37,832 nucleotides of DNA from Smittium mucronatum (GCA_001953115.1 LSSL01002626.1:1-37832); one strand, 5' to 3'. Numbered from the stretch's first letter, positions 10,257 through 23,092 are shown. Made by a program: numbers and translations. Notes: generated by a model from the letters alone, not told the origin.

Positions 10257-10314
10257 AGCCTCTAAAAATAAAGGCGATACTTTAAGTTAAGCGATTTGAA
10301 AGTTCTTAGAGGCT
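10257..10314 (-). promoter_or_regulatory. Inverted repeat in the Dicer leader
   Basis: Perfect 9-bp arms AGCCTCTAA (10257-10265) and TTAGAGGCT (10306-10314) enclose 40 bases and end 25 bases before the Dicer ATG. A third copy of TTAGAGGCT lies at 10444-10452. In the transcript this could fold into a stem in the 5' UTR, or the 9-mer could be a protein-binding site. A role is inference. Confidence 0.35.
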
Positions 10315-10460
10315 ATAAGACTATTATAATAAAAATATATTAAGTGTTGAAGATTTTGGCATGTGAATTCTAACTCTAAATTATTGCAAGTGAAAGTATA
10401 TGATAGCTGGAAAGAAAAACGAAGACACATATAATTTAGGGCATTAGAGGCTCCATTCAT
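10287..10460 (-). other. Possible upstream ORF (57 codons) in the Dicer leader
   Basis: A minus-strand ORF starts at ATG 10460 with MNGASNALNYMCL and stops at TAA 10289-10287, 54 bases before the Dicer start. It resembles no family I know. Inside it, GTTTTTCTTTCCAG (the AG ends at 10407) looks like a good 3' splice site, so this stretch may instead be the end of a leader intron. If the leader is unspliced, the ORF could restrain Dicer translation. Both readings are inferences from position. Confidence 0.25.
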
Positions 10461-12888
10461 TAAGGTTTTATGGCTAAATGAAATACTGCAGCTTTAGATT
10501 GAAAAACTGACGTGAATTGATTGATTTTTAAGCAGTTAATTTGTTTACTTTTAAGGCCTCAGCGTCTTTTTGACATTTTGTGTGACCAAATAGTCTTGTA
10601 TGAAGATTAAATCAAGATCGATAGACCTTATTTTGGCAGCATTAGGTTTAATTTGGTGTTTTACGCGAAGTTTCTGCATTTAGAAAATCAAGTCAACCAT
10701 TTAACCTCTCAGGATGGAGACTGAACCCATTTTAGTAAAAACCGACGCAATTTTCCCGTTACTTTTAGAATCTGTGTTCCCATTGGTGCAAATTACACTA
10801 AAAGCAAGAATACTCAACTTGAAAGAAAAAAAAGTGAAATTGTCGTGCCAGCCTCAGAAATGCATTGATTATTCTAAATGTAGAAAGCTTAAAACTTTTT
10901 TTCCCTTACAAAAACTATAAATATTTGTCAAGATGTGTCATATAAACCTCGGGAAAAAATATGATTATAATAAATTTTTTCATTAATCTCTATAACAAGT
11001 TTCTTGAATGGGTTACTAGCTATACACAACAAAGATTTGTTTTTAATATTAGATATCAGCTGCCAGTAATTTCTTTATTCAAGTTTGGAAAGCTAAACTT
11101 TACAGAGCATAGGAGCTATTTTTGAACCAAACTTTATTCAATATATTAACTGTATTCGTCTTGTATAGTATAGTTTAAAAAAATTGTGCTCGTTTTTATC
11201 AATATAAAACGTTATAACCACACAAAACTCTCAGTTTGTGTCAGTAAACACAATAAAAGTCTTTTTGAAAAAAATTACAATCCAATTTCTAGTCCCATTG
11301 CTTTGTATTTCGTTTTAGGAATTGAGCCGCTAAATGGAATACAGTGTTATTGTAGCCATATGTTCGATGCTACACATTTTAAAGACCATGGAGCTGCCTA
11401 TATACTAATAGGATTTTTCCAAAAAGCTTATAATAGATCTCCTTTAGAAAAATTATCTGCACATATTTTTGTAAAAATATATTTCTTTATAATCTCAAAT
11501 TTTTTATGTAGGATCGCATTATAAATCTCATTAATTGGAGTTGTTTGGGCTAACAAGTTTAATATTTGACTCTTGATAATAATTTACTCATATATTCCAT
11601 GTATTTATCACCATTTACATTAAAAGCGACAGCCAACATCAAAGTATTTAGAACTGTAATATGATATCGAAACATGATTATAAAAATATGGGATATATAT
11701 TATTTTTTTTCGCTTCATTTGGAGGAGTTGCTTGATACCTTATGGTTTATTAATTTATTGTTTATAACAGCGAGGTGATATTCTTAGCCAACTCGGATTT
11801 TTATTGAATATATATTCTAGCACTGATATTATCCATTATTAATGCTAATTTGAACACGGCTATTTAATCATGCGTATATCTTCGAGACCATTTTTATTGG
11901 GATTTTTTTCAAGAAATCATACAGTCTATAATACTAACATTTTAGCACTTATTGCATCAAACTAGCTGTTCATGACTTGATACATATTACCTGCCAATAA
12001 ATTTCCGTTATATTAAAAAAAAGGCTTTCGGTGGACATTGACATGATTAAAGGCCCATTTGCTAATGCTGAGATGTATTGGCCTATCCAAATATAAGTGC
12101 AGCTCTTTTGAGCTTTTATTCGTCTAAAGTTTCCTAATAACTTCAATACCTGAATTTATCTTTTTTTTTTACTAAAAGTGCCAGTGTAGTTTAGAAATGA
12201 GTCAAGTGATTGGCTTATAGGCACATTCTGGCTTTATCAAAAGTTTCGCCATCTTCCCTAAACCACCCCCAATTTTTGAAAATGGATTACTAATTGCAAT
12301 AGCTTTAGTATTTTGATTATTTGTTTGCTAAACCAGCTCTCTTGATAAACCGCTCACTCATTTCCAAACCTAGAGGCTAACAAAAGGCCAATAAAAAATA
12401 AATTTATCTCATAAATTATCTGTCATCTATCCAGCGAATTTCAAAAAAAAAAATCTCTAATCCCAATGTTAGTCATAACTTGGTCACAGCTTTAGCTAAC
12501 GGGATTTCCGGCTGCTATTTGTTACTGTATTTTTTGTTTGTGTGATTTTGGGGTCTGTGAAATAGTTATTTTAATTCACGAGATTTCAATCTTAATTGTG
12601 GGAATTGATCAGCTTGATCTTTACCCCTTTTTTATCTGCTACAAAATGTATTTAATGGTAATAATTGGCACTTTAATTTACCCAAGGAAATACCTTCACC
12701 AATGGCTCTAAATAAAATTATGAATTGACCCCTAAGAAAGCTTACTAATTTTAGTCTGATTTACAATAAAAAGTAAATTTCATAAAAACTATTAGTGTTC
12801 AAATAACAATAAATACATGCGCAAGGACCGTTAAACAGCTTTTAGATTTAGCTAAATCCACTCTTTCTTTTTTTTATTATTAAATAAA
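10461..12888. other. Intergenic region between divergent genes, no gene recognised
   Basis: About 2.4 kb separates the Dicer leader from the PLP-protein start. Its base composition is less AT-extreme than the transposon-rich part and closer to the two genes. I read both strands looking for spliced coding sequence and found only short open stretches without family signatures. One is on the minus strand near 12,300-12,190 (peptide SKIGGGLGKMAKLLIKPE, then a stop), and one is on the plus strand at 11,186-11,524, which begins with TTG rather than ATG. Promoters for both genes must lie here. A third gene with short exons, or a non-coding RNA, cannot be excluded. Confidence 0.4.
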
Positions 12889-14183
12889 ATGTCCCTCAAT
12901 ATTGATCCGGCTCGAAAAGCCCTATTGGAAACTAATTATCTGGAAACAGTTAGGGTTTTTAACGATAAAAAGACCGCTCCTGTAAGCTAGTCTTTTTATA
13001 CCTTTTTTATAACAAAAATAAAACTATAATGAATATAAATTATCGCCACTTAATTGTGCCTTATTAATATCCTCTTCATTCCATTATCTTTTCTTTTATA
13101 ACAGAACTCAAGGCTTATGCTGGCTACTAAAACTAAACCAGCTGCTGATGTTTATGTTCCATATAAATTGGGCCAGGTTCATTTTGGGGAGAATTATGTA
13201 TTGCATTTTAAAAATTTTTATTTGCAAATTTAATTTCAATATAAAATATATATAATTTTATTTATTTTCCGTCTATATTATTTAGATTCAGGAGCTGCTT
13301 GACAAATCAAAAAAAGTATCAACTTCAATCTTTTTATTCTTCAAGTCAGAAAAAATATATATTATAACCGTGTAATTTATACTAGCTTCCTAAAGATATA
13401 AAATGGCACTTCATAGGAACTCTTCAAAGCAACAAATGCAAAATATTAGCTAGTAATACTCTGTTTCATTCACCATTAGAATATATTTATTTCTTATGCT
13501 TATAATTCACCCTTTACTTTATTTTTATCATTAACCTCTAGGCGTACCAAACCTATATTATGTACATTCTATCGATAGTTTAAATAAAGCCAAAAAGATG
13601 AACGACGCTTGGCTAAATTCTGAGCATGATCATATTCTGAATGTCTACGTACAAGTAAATACTAGCAAAGAATTTAGTAAGTATATCCACCAACCCATAC
13701 ATATTTACATATAAAAACATTATCACATTTCCCTGAAATCATTTTTTTTTTTTAAAAAAAAAAGATAAAGGAGGAGCCGAAGAATCCCAACTCTTGGATC
13801 TTCTTAAATATATAATTTCCGAATGCCCTGGCTTGCATCTATTTGGACTCATGACTATCGGGTCAATCGAAAATTCTGCTAAAATACCAAACCCTGATTT
13901 TATAGTAAACTTTCCATCATTTTTATCCCCTTACTCACCCTCTCTCTTTTCTTTTTCTTTTCAATAGCAAATTCAAACTTTTCGTTTATGAAAATCGATC
14001 TTTTTCGACATTTACTAGAAACTCATTGAACTGCGCGACAAATTTCAACACGAATTAGGCATTCAGCTTGAACTCAGTATGGGCATGACCAATGACTTTG
14101 AACATGCCCTTCAGTTGGGCTCGAACAATGTCAGAGTTGGGACTAAAGTGTTTGGATCCAGATCTGATGGGAAGAAATATTAG
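12889..14183 (+). CDS. PLP homeostasis protein (YggS/PROSC/YBL036C family), seven exons
   Basis: The protein binds pyridoxal 5'-phosphate and is thought to buffer and deliver it to B6 enzymes; it is a single TIM-barrel domain without known catalysis. Exons: 12889-12981, 13105-13197, 13286-13315, 13386-13452, 13542-13676, 13765-13904 and 14019-14183. They sum to 723 nt, or 240 residues plus TAG, the normal family length. All six introns (123, 88, 70, 89, 88 and 114 nt) are GT-AG and the phases agree. Family motifs run in order: ATKTKP with the PLP lysine at K40, HFGENYIQE (57-65), [11 protein letters not shown] (79-89), VQVNTS (131-136), GLMTIGS (167-173), SMGM (206-209) and [11 protein letters not shown] (222-232). 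Every intron would break the frame or the fold if retained. Exon 3 is only 30 nt. At the sixth exon an AG six bases further on (13769-13770) would also keep frame, but it loses the conserved lysine-glycine. The start is the first ATG giving the usual N-terminal helix. Confidence 0.93.
13742..13763. repeat. T12-A10 palindrome at the end of intron 5
   Basis: Twelve T followed by ten A directly precede the acceptor G at 13764. The pyrimidine tract is therefore set back ten bases from the AG, which is odd for a 3' splice site and may favour the alternative AG six bases downstream. Confidence 0.8.
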
Positions 14184-15294
14184 AATGATGGCATCAAAAA
14201 ACTTTCATTTCAAACATGTATCTTTCTAAAATTAAAGGGAAAATACATATAGCATACCAGCAACCATCAATTTATTCTTCACCAATTTCCCACTCCTTTT
14301 ATTCAACATCTTAAATTTTTATTTTTATTTTTATTAATATCACCCAAAAACCAAGGAGAAAAAAAAAAAGCTTTGAATTTATTTATTTTTTCTTACCTTT
14401 TTTTTATAATTTTTTATCGATATTAGAGAAATTATCGTAATTATATACTCATAATTGTAAAAGCCTCCAATTAAAAAAGAAATATCTATTCATATCAAAA
14501 TATCTGGACACTCATTCTTTATAAACGGGGGTTTTTATTATGGGAAACAAATTAGGTAAATTATCATTTAAAATAAAAAAGTATGTGCTATTTAAATTTA
14601 TTGGCGAAAAAAAATTAAAAATAACATTTATTTATAATAAGCAAACTATCGAGTCATATAATATGGCTAATTCGAAATAATACAATGTTTCTTAATATGA
14701 TATTTCATATAAAAACGCGACTCCATTTTACCATAGTCAGATTTAATTAACTTATATCAAATCGATTAACACTCCTCTCTAATTTAAAATACACTCCGAG
14801 AATATTCGCTGTTAAAATCCATAGTATTTTTTTTTCGATTATATTACCTTCTTTATATGTCGCGTCTCTCGATTTTAAAATTGTTTACCACATGCGGTAA
14901 AAAAAGAAAAAAATCTTCACGAAAAATTTAAATATAAGTTTTAATAATCAAGATATTGAATTATTGAAAAGATTTATGTGATTTTTAATATATGCAAATA
15001 TTTCTTATTTCGAATAACGCAAAAAAAAAATAGCTTGTGACTTTTTTCACTATTTCAAAATCACACGCGTAAAAACAATTAATTTTAGAAATTTTTAATG
15101 GCATATTTCGCCTATCATTTTAATTATATTGACACATTTGAAATCTTTGGGTTTATTTAGAATTAATTTATTGCAGTCTATTTTTTCCTATAAATCTTTT
15201 TTTTATATTATTAATCAATAAAGATATCTTATAGCTTTAACTATATTAAACACTATTTAAATTTTCCATTAAATACCAAAAAATTGATATCAAA
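14184..15294. other. AT-rich intergenic stretch
   Basis: This is 1.1 kb downstream of the PLP-protein gene. The first ~200 bases should contain its 3' UTR. I see no further coding sequence, RNA gene or clear repeat. The 5' end of the next transposon may lie in the right-hand part, but I could not find its terminal repeat. Confidence 0.6.
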
Positions 15295-16480
15295 ATGCAA
15301 TTACAAAGCAAAAATATTTCAATTCATCAATATAAGGAAGAAGCAAATCGCCTCGGTTTGGACTTTTCTTTATCCGAAATCCGAGATGTCGAATATTTTG
15401 GTGATTATAAGTCTATTGAGCCTATATATTACAATGTAGTCTCCCAATCCCCGAATGTTATTTATTTTTTGGCCGTATTCATTTTAAATAAACCCAGTTA
15501 AATTTATTCAGTTTGCACAAAAAAATTAATTGAGGCTGAAATGAAAATGGGGAGAAAATCTAAATTTGCTCCTAAGGATAAACCAGTTATTTTTTTGATC
15601 TACCCGAGAAATTATTTCAAATTCGTTAAATAAGGACGATATTTTGATATTTCTAGCCCATGTGCCTGTAATTTTTAATTCGAAAGCTGAAATAGTAAGA
15701 GAGCCACATCTAAAAAAAGATTCATGTCCTTTAAAAAAGGATGGCCAGTTAGCCAAATCAATAATACTTTCTAGAAACAAACAAGTTTTTTTTAAATTAT
15801 TAACTGCACTGTTTTCTTTATAAACAGAACATCTGGATTATTTCAGGAAGGAAAACTGTTTTTCAGTGTAAAAAACCATATTTATTGTGTTAAAAGAGAT
15901 ATATCCATTGTTAACGACGGAAGATGTGCTTTTATAAATTCCATAGTTGAGGGTTCTGTGCAAGATATGACGGTTAATAGAAAGATGTAACATATATACA
16001 GGAACTTTTTGAAAAAACATCTGGTGATTATAGAATATAAGACGAATTGGATAATCAATAATGGGACACAATGGCGTTAACGGTTGTGTGGGGTTGGAAA
16101 AAGTGATTAGAGTGGTCATAGCTCAAAAAAAAAAAGAAAATAGAAAAAATGGTGATAGTCCTTAAAAAAACAATACAACTAATAGTTCTCAGAAAAGATT
16201 AGGCATCTCAATTTTGGATTTTACAGTTGAAAATGAATCGAATAATCACGGTCAAAGAATTATTGTTGAGAATTTTTTCGGGAGATTAAAATGCATTTTT
16301 AGGGCAATAAAAGATACCTGTAGGTAATCCATTGATAACATAGAATGTTATATTGATATATTTTTGTCTTTGTTAAATCTACGTATATCAAATTCGTCAA
16401 TAAGAACCTCAGATATAAAATTTTATGATTCAATAAGGTTGAAGGAGATCTCTATTTATAAAAAGATGTGCTAAAGGGAA
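15295..16480 (+). pseudogene. HARBI1/DDE_4-like transposase, degraded
   Basis: Pieces of a cut-and-paste DDE transposase of the HARBI1-related (DDE_Tnp_4-like) type follow one another on the plus strand, broken by stops and frameshifts. A 68-codon ORF (15295-15501) may be the N-terminus. MGRKSKFAPKDK (from ~15547) looks like the helix-turn-helix lead-in. QEGKLFFSVKNHIYCVKR (from ~15844) and GSVQDMT (from 15952) match the catalytic-domain stretch that normally carries a G-S-V-H-D motif. QRIIVENFFGRLKCIF (from ~16252) is the hallmark C-terminal helix, followed by a region reading ECYIDIFLSLLNLRIS. The first catalytic aspartate region is not recognisable, and in the second motif H is replaced by Q. 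It cannot encode a working enzyme. No terminal inverted repeats were found. Confidence 0.72.
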
Positions 16481-19400
16481 ATCGTTTATAAAGATAACAA
16501 GAAGAAAACTCAAGAATTCCGAAGAGTGTATTTAATTTCTCTGGAAAATGACAAAAGCGAATCTATTTCCGGTAAAAAAAGGGTTTTAGGAGAAATAGCA
16601 ACTTCATCGGATCTAGAGGCAGAAACAAGCGACTTTGATTGCATTAAAAAATAAGCTCTGCTGTTTAAAATATGATTTAAATTATTTCCACTATTTATAT
16701 CACAATAAAAATTACTCAATAAAAACGATTTATAATTTTCAAAAAAAAATTTAGGGAAATTTTTAGTATAAAAAGACGTAAAAAATCCATATAACTATAA
16801 CTCATCTTTCTTTTTTTCACATTTAATTTACATTTCTTTTTTTTTTTGATTCATACCAGTTTATGACAGATGCAGTTATTGGATTTTTTTTTTATCAAAT
16901 TATCTATTTTCAATGAATATTATACCAAATCAGCAGAATTAATTTCACTAGACATAATTAACAACCAAATAAATAAACAAATTATCCATGTATATTTTTT
17001 AGGAGTCGGATTTATAGGAAAAGGAAAAAAAGTTGTTTCACTTACATATAATTTTTCGAATAGCATTTAAAAAAACTCTTAGGCTTAATATGTTTATATA
17101 ACTACGTTGCACCAAATTATTTTAGATGATAAAACCCCTCATTTATCTAAAAAAATATATATATTGTCGAATATAAAAGTCTGAAAGAATTAGAACTAGT
17201 AATTTTAAATGTATAATAATCTTAATTTATCAAGATGGTTACGAATAAACAATAATTATACTCTATACTTAGTATAACTTTCCATCTATTTTATATAGGT
17301 TCTAAAATCCAATTTCTTCAAATAAAACAACAAATATTATAATATTAAATTAAATTTGAAACCCTATCTTGATTCTATTTTCTGAATGCAGTAAATTTTA
17401 TGTCGACTATTTTACCTTAAAATTTCTTTTTTATTGCTTTTTTAATTATATTGTTTGAAAATTAAATAAATTTTGGTTCATAGTGTCAATCTAAAACTGC
17501 CATTATTTATAAATGTTATTATCACTTAGAATCTTAAATTTTATATTGAAAAATTCATTAAATTCAACTATGCTGATTCGAATTTCAGTTTCATATATTG
17601 AAATTGGCGAGGAAATTAACATCTAAATTAAAGTTTATCCAATTTTATATTGTATTTTTAGTCGAAAAATATTTAAATTTTCAATTTAAAGTCAATTGAA
17701 ATACTCTATTCTCTAAATATAAATGTGTTTTATATATAACTAAATCTTTCATATGTTAAAATATTAATAATGAATGAAGACTCGAAAAAAAATAATATAA
17801 CTTTTAGGAATCAAGCTTATGAATAAAAAAAGATTATTTTTTAGATGCATTTTAATTTTATTTCTCAAGAGATCCTTTTTTATCTAAATATACTAAATAT
17901 TATCAGGTATAAATATTTGAAAGATATTAATTCTTGATCCAATTTATTAATGAAAAGTTTAAATATTGTTATTCGAATTCGATCTTAAATTTTTTTTTTC
18001 CCTGGTTAAGAATTTTAAATTTATACTAAGAATATTGCACATTTAAACATTAAAATAAAAAAATCGCGTATATATGACCAGAATTTTCGGTTATAGCCAT
18101 AAAAGATTTTTCCTCTATTGAAAAAAAAATTAGCTAAATTTTAAATTTTTGAATTTTTGATTTTATATAAAAAAATAAATGAAAACACTCTATTTAAATA
18201 AAATAGGTTTTTGATCAATTATATGATTTAGTTTCTTCAAAAACAAATCAATGAGTAATTAAAAGTTCTTTTATACAGAAATAAGGCTTTCTATACCGAG
18301 AATCAAGTTAGAACGACAAAATATCCCGAAATAAGAAGTCTTAGATGTTTTTTTTTCAAGATCGTTTTTTGGATTATGTCTAAAATGAAATAATTATGAA
18401 TTATTATTAGTTCAATAAATGCAATACAAATATTTTTATAGAATTAGGTCAATTAAATTTATTTTATCAAATTTTTTCTGTTCTATAAAGCCGAGGTTTA
18501 TATTTAAAAAATGCATAATGATAGTTATATTTTTTTGTGTTGATTCTATGCAAAAATGTAACGATTAATTCATAAATTCAATGATTTTTCATTATGTATT
18601 GATCTATTACTCAAAATTCTGGGGGAAATGCGAACATTGTGCGGAAAATTTTATCTGGAATCACATTAATTAATAACAGGCCATTTTCAAATAAGGAAAC
18701 CCCATTTATAAAAAGAATCACTATTAATTTTTTTTTTTTTTAACTAATAAGTGTGGATTTTAAAGTTAAAATATGCTTTTTTAGAAGGAAAATACAAATT
18801 TTGTTTTTAATCGGTGGATTTTACAATTATGGGAATAAAATTGCGATAATCCCTCTATTTTTTATCTATATTTCGTGTTTATACTTTAATTTTCATATAT
18901 GGATTTGGACTTTTTTTCCCTTGATTATGTTATCAAAGTTAAATTTTTGGTTAATATAATAAAACATATACGTTTCTATATTAAACCTATCTATTCTGTT
19001 TTCAATAATGAAACTTAATAAATACGTGCATTTTCAATTAATTAGATGCACCTAATTAATAATCACCTAGTGGGATGATTTATTTATTTATGATGTGAAA
19101 TTTACAATTAATAAAGGAACAGTCCCTAAAAAAAGCTTGAATTTAAAAAATTTATTTATTTATATTTAAACAATATATTTGATTTTTTATTCTCCTTTAG
19201 CCTATGGAACACTAAATTTACAAAAAAAAAAATATGATCCATCACAATCTATGATGAGAAGTTTTATCAAATATCAAAATTTTATTGAAAAAAATCGAGA
19301 TAAATATATTTATTTTTAATTTGATTGTTTGCTGATTTTATACTCAATGAAAATGTGATAAATTTAGTTGAAAATCATTTTAAAAAAAAATACAAAAATT

Positions 19401-22400
19401 CTCAAAATTTACATCATTGATTTTTTACCTTGACAGATCCATTTTTTCCCTAATTTTTAAATCATTGATATTTAGTGTAATGATTATCTTTAAATACATG
19501 ATATGATTAAGTTTTCGCTGGGATAGAGATCAGAGTATTCTGGTTAATAAATATAAAATGATTCTAATTTTAGTATATTGAAGCCAAAGAAATAAGATCA
19601 TATCCTTTTAACCAAAAAATTCATCAATCTAAATAGAATATTTTTCTTATTAAATAATTTGAAATATTGGCCTCTTAAAATTTAAATAAAATGAACAACA
19701 TTTATTTGTCATTTTTGAATAAACTTAATTGGAAACATCAGAAAATCTACGTTTTATATTCGATACTGCTATTATGCAAAAATTTCTTTTACAAGAGTAT
19801 GCTTATTTAATTCTAAAATTGCCCTATACTATATTTATAATAAAAATCAAACAAATAAAAACTCCGCACATTTTCCCAAATAATAAAAATCACCACCGAT
19901 TACTAAATTAAAAAATCAAAATTACAGTTCACAGGTTATTAAAGTTTTGAATAAAAAACCCCGTAAACTATAAACCGATATTATAATAAGATTTTGATTT
20001 TGTGGCCATATATATCCTTGACAAGATTTGCAGTAATGTTTTGAGAAATATTGAGGGTTTTTTAGAATTTACCATCTTTTTTATCTTTATAAAAAAAGTG
20101 ATTTTTTGCTCAAAAAATAATTAAAAGGTCTTTATTTTTGAATCAAAAGGAAAATTATTTATTCTAATTTAAACTAAAAAGTCGAATTAATAGAATAATT
20201 ATTCAAGCTCTAAAAAAAGCCTCAACTAACCAACAAAATTCTTTTTTTTTGTAAAATTGACATCCAATAATTTTTCCCGCTACACACACACACATATATA
20301 TATATACAGAAAATTTTTAATATAGTCTGATAAAAAGACACTTTTTTTTTCACCTTATTCACCAACTAAAGAATTTTTAAAAATATTCAAAAAAAAAAAT
20401 AATATACTAAATCTTGAAGCACTTTCCCCTTGAATATAAGGATGGTCATTCAATACAATTTATGTTGCAGGAAAATAACTTTTTACTGGGTTTATAAATA
20501 TAATTTTTATTTCTAAAAATTATTATTTTTTTCCTAGCTATTTTAGAAATACATAATGTATTATTATAGTTTATATTTGGGAGTTTTTTATTAATAATAT
20601 TATTTCTTCAAAAACCCCGCCAAAAAATTAATTTTATATCTTTATTTATGAATATTTAAATTACAAATATTTTGTTAAAATGCAAATTATTTATCGAATA
20701 TTGTGTTTAAAAAAATATTTAGTGGTTTTATTGAGATATTTACTTTAAAATAATAACTTACTTCACTGAAACTGAGTTTAAAATGTAATAAAATGATAAA
20801 TTTGTGCAAAAAAATCATTTATTTCCCATAAAATATAAAATCTATGAAATAACAGATATATATATGAGTGCAATCACTATATATTATTTTATAAAAAGAT
20901 ATGGACCCTATTAAAATTTGAGTTTTTTAAAATAAAAAAATATGACTAATTACTTTAATTCAGAAGGTGGAGTTTTTTGAGAGGGTATATAAATAATTTC
21001 AAAAAAAAATTTAAAAAAATGACTATAATACTAATATAAATATAAATATAATATTGAATAACTAATTTGAAAATTTAAAATCTGAGTGGGTAGAAGTATT
21101 TCTGATGCCAAATTTTGAAAAATAAATAATTGGATAATAATAATAAATACCTGACTTTATCTTGCGATAATACTGTGTACCCTTAAAAAAAACCAATAAC
21201 ATGGATTTATATATACCGGAGAATATTTTCAGGGCCATAATTTTTTTAACATGAAAAAAAATTTGTATAAATTTAATCATACTTTAACAATATAAATTCA
21301 AATATTTTTTCAGGATATAGAAAATTTCAGCATTTTTCCAATAGAAAGTTTCTTTTTTATTTCCAATTCAGATTTTGAAAAAAATTCACAACATTCTACT
21401 ACAAAATTTTCAAATTAGAAAAACAGTAAATTTATATAGAAATTTTTTTTCTCGCATAGATATTTTTCTATATATTTGTAGTATTTTGTTTTGAGACCTA
21501 TTTTTTTCCGGAAATTTGTGGTTATTTTGATGCCCCAGAGGGCAGTATTGGTATCAATACTATTAATTCATAATTTTCCTATCAAATACTTGTAAAAAAA
21601 AACCAAAGTGTTTTTTAAATTAACTTATTATGACACAAAAAGGCAGTTGGCCTTTAATGGCTCATTAATAGTAACTATTGATGCAAATATCACTCATTTT
21701 CTCAAAAAATTTAATCTAATTTGTCATCAAATTTTCTTTAAAATGTCCATTATAGTGTATCCAAGTATAATTTTTAAATTTTAAAAGCTAAAATTTAACT
21801 TTTTTAACTTAAAATCCCAATGTTTAACTCGAGTTTAAATAAAAAAGTAATTTCAGAGTTAAAAAATTTGTCTAATTTTCTCTTAAAATCGTTTTTTAGT
21901 AGTCAAAAAGCTCTAAATCACAAAAATATTTCAATGCGTTTATCTATTTAACGATGAGATGCTCATATAGACTAAAATATTAGTTATTATTTTTGCTTTT
22001 ATAAGTTTGGGATGGCTTTTTTTCTGAAATGCAGCATATAATTGTGATTATATGTATATATATCAAGACCAGAAAAGGATGGCTGAGTTAAATTTTTAGG
22101 CGAATAAGTAAATACAAAACTCCTTCAAATAAAATCTCATCTGAATTTCATATTTTTAATATAAAACCTAGGTATGTAAACCCCTGCGTATTCTGACTTT
22201 ATAAAACCTAAAAAGCCATGGATTTATAGTCTAAAAAATAATAAATTGCAACCATCATATATTATAATAAACAGCAAGATGAAATAAACTCCAGGAAGCT
22301 TTTTTTTTTTTCAATAAGATTAGATAGTATTTTAACATAAAACCTTTGTTTAAATTTTAACTTTGTTTAAAACTAAATGAATGTTATCAATTAAATTTAT

Positions 22401-22414
22401 GTCTTTTACAGAAG
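16481..22414. other. AT-rich non-coding stretch, no gene recognised
   Basis: Nearly 6 kb of extremely AT-rich sequence carries many homopolymer runs. The open frames present (60-70 codons, often with non-ATG starts) have low-complexity Phe/Ile/Lys/Asn compositions expected by chance at this base composition. A (CA)n(TA)n microsatellite is listed separately. I see nothing else, though transposon remains eroded beyond recognition by eye are likely. Confidence 0.6.
20282..20306. repeat. Microsatellite (AC)6(AT)6
   Basis: Six AC units run directly into six AT units plus one A, a simple compound dinucleotide repeat. Confidence 0.9.
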
Positions 22415-22945
22415 GTTTCATTCCATTAGACCCTTTTTTTCACTCCAATAATAAATTATTTCATAAGAATAAATGGGAAATATTGATTGAATAATTTAAT
22501 TTTGCGCTTTAAAAACGCCTAAATTGTGTTATATTTAATAAAAGTGTAGCCAATAATTTTAAAAAGTGAAAATTTTATGACTAAAAACTCACAAAGTTCC
22601 TAATCAGGAAAAATATTATTTCTATAAAAGAATAAAACTGAGTTTTAAATAAGTAAAAATTCCTAAGTTTCTTCTATTATTCAATCGTCTTACATGAATT
22701 TTACTTTCATTTACACCATTGGTTAAAATCTTAACACCTTGGAATATGTATCTATTATAAAATAGATTATAATTATAGTGAGAAAAGTGCTGATTATAAA
22801 AAAAATCACACAATAAATCTTTTTATTGCACCAGCATCATGTTTTGCGCGCATTTAACTAATCTATAAAATCAATAGGTGTTTGATTTAAAAATCATCCA
22901 AAAAAAATGGGAGTATTTCCAAAACTTTTTTTTTGGCATAATGAA
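22415..22945 (-). repeat. Left arm of the 6.8-kb inverted repeat
   Basis: Read on the minus strand, this arm matches 28655-29224 on the plus strand. Shared landmarks include GTTAAATGCGC, GCTGGTGCAATAAAAAG and CCTGATTAGGAACTTTGTGAG. It encodes a 63-codon ORF (22813-22622, starting MCDFFYNQHF) whose counterpart is in the other arm. The outer end holds about 1.5 copies of the 22-23-bp sub-repeat. Confidence 0.85.
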
Positions 22946-23092
22946 TACTTTTATAAATTTCGTATAAACTTCGGGAAACTTATATAAACCAATCATTTTA
23001 TTAAAAAAATTAAAAAATCCCATATTAGTACTCTAAATAAATTTAGAAATTTAGAAAAAACCAAATAATGATTCATAAAAAAACTGTATAGT

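Noticed and set aside
10714..10920. 68-codon plus-strand ORF starting METEPILVKTD
   Set aside because: It has no family resemblance and a Lys-rich, chance-like composition. Kept only as part of the unexplained intergenic region.
11186..11524. 112-codon plus-strand frame
   Set aside because: It opens with TTG, and the first ATG would leave only a short tail. No motif was recognised.
15526..16119. Minus-strand ORFs over the HARBI1-like region
   Set aside because: They are antisense shadows; the plus strand carries the transposase motifs.
22622..22813. Stand-alone gene for the MCDFFYNQHF protein
   Set aside because: The same frame occurs in inverted copy at 28780-28971 as part of a repeat arm, so it is repeat-borne. 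Described as a finding instead.
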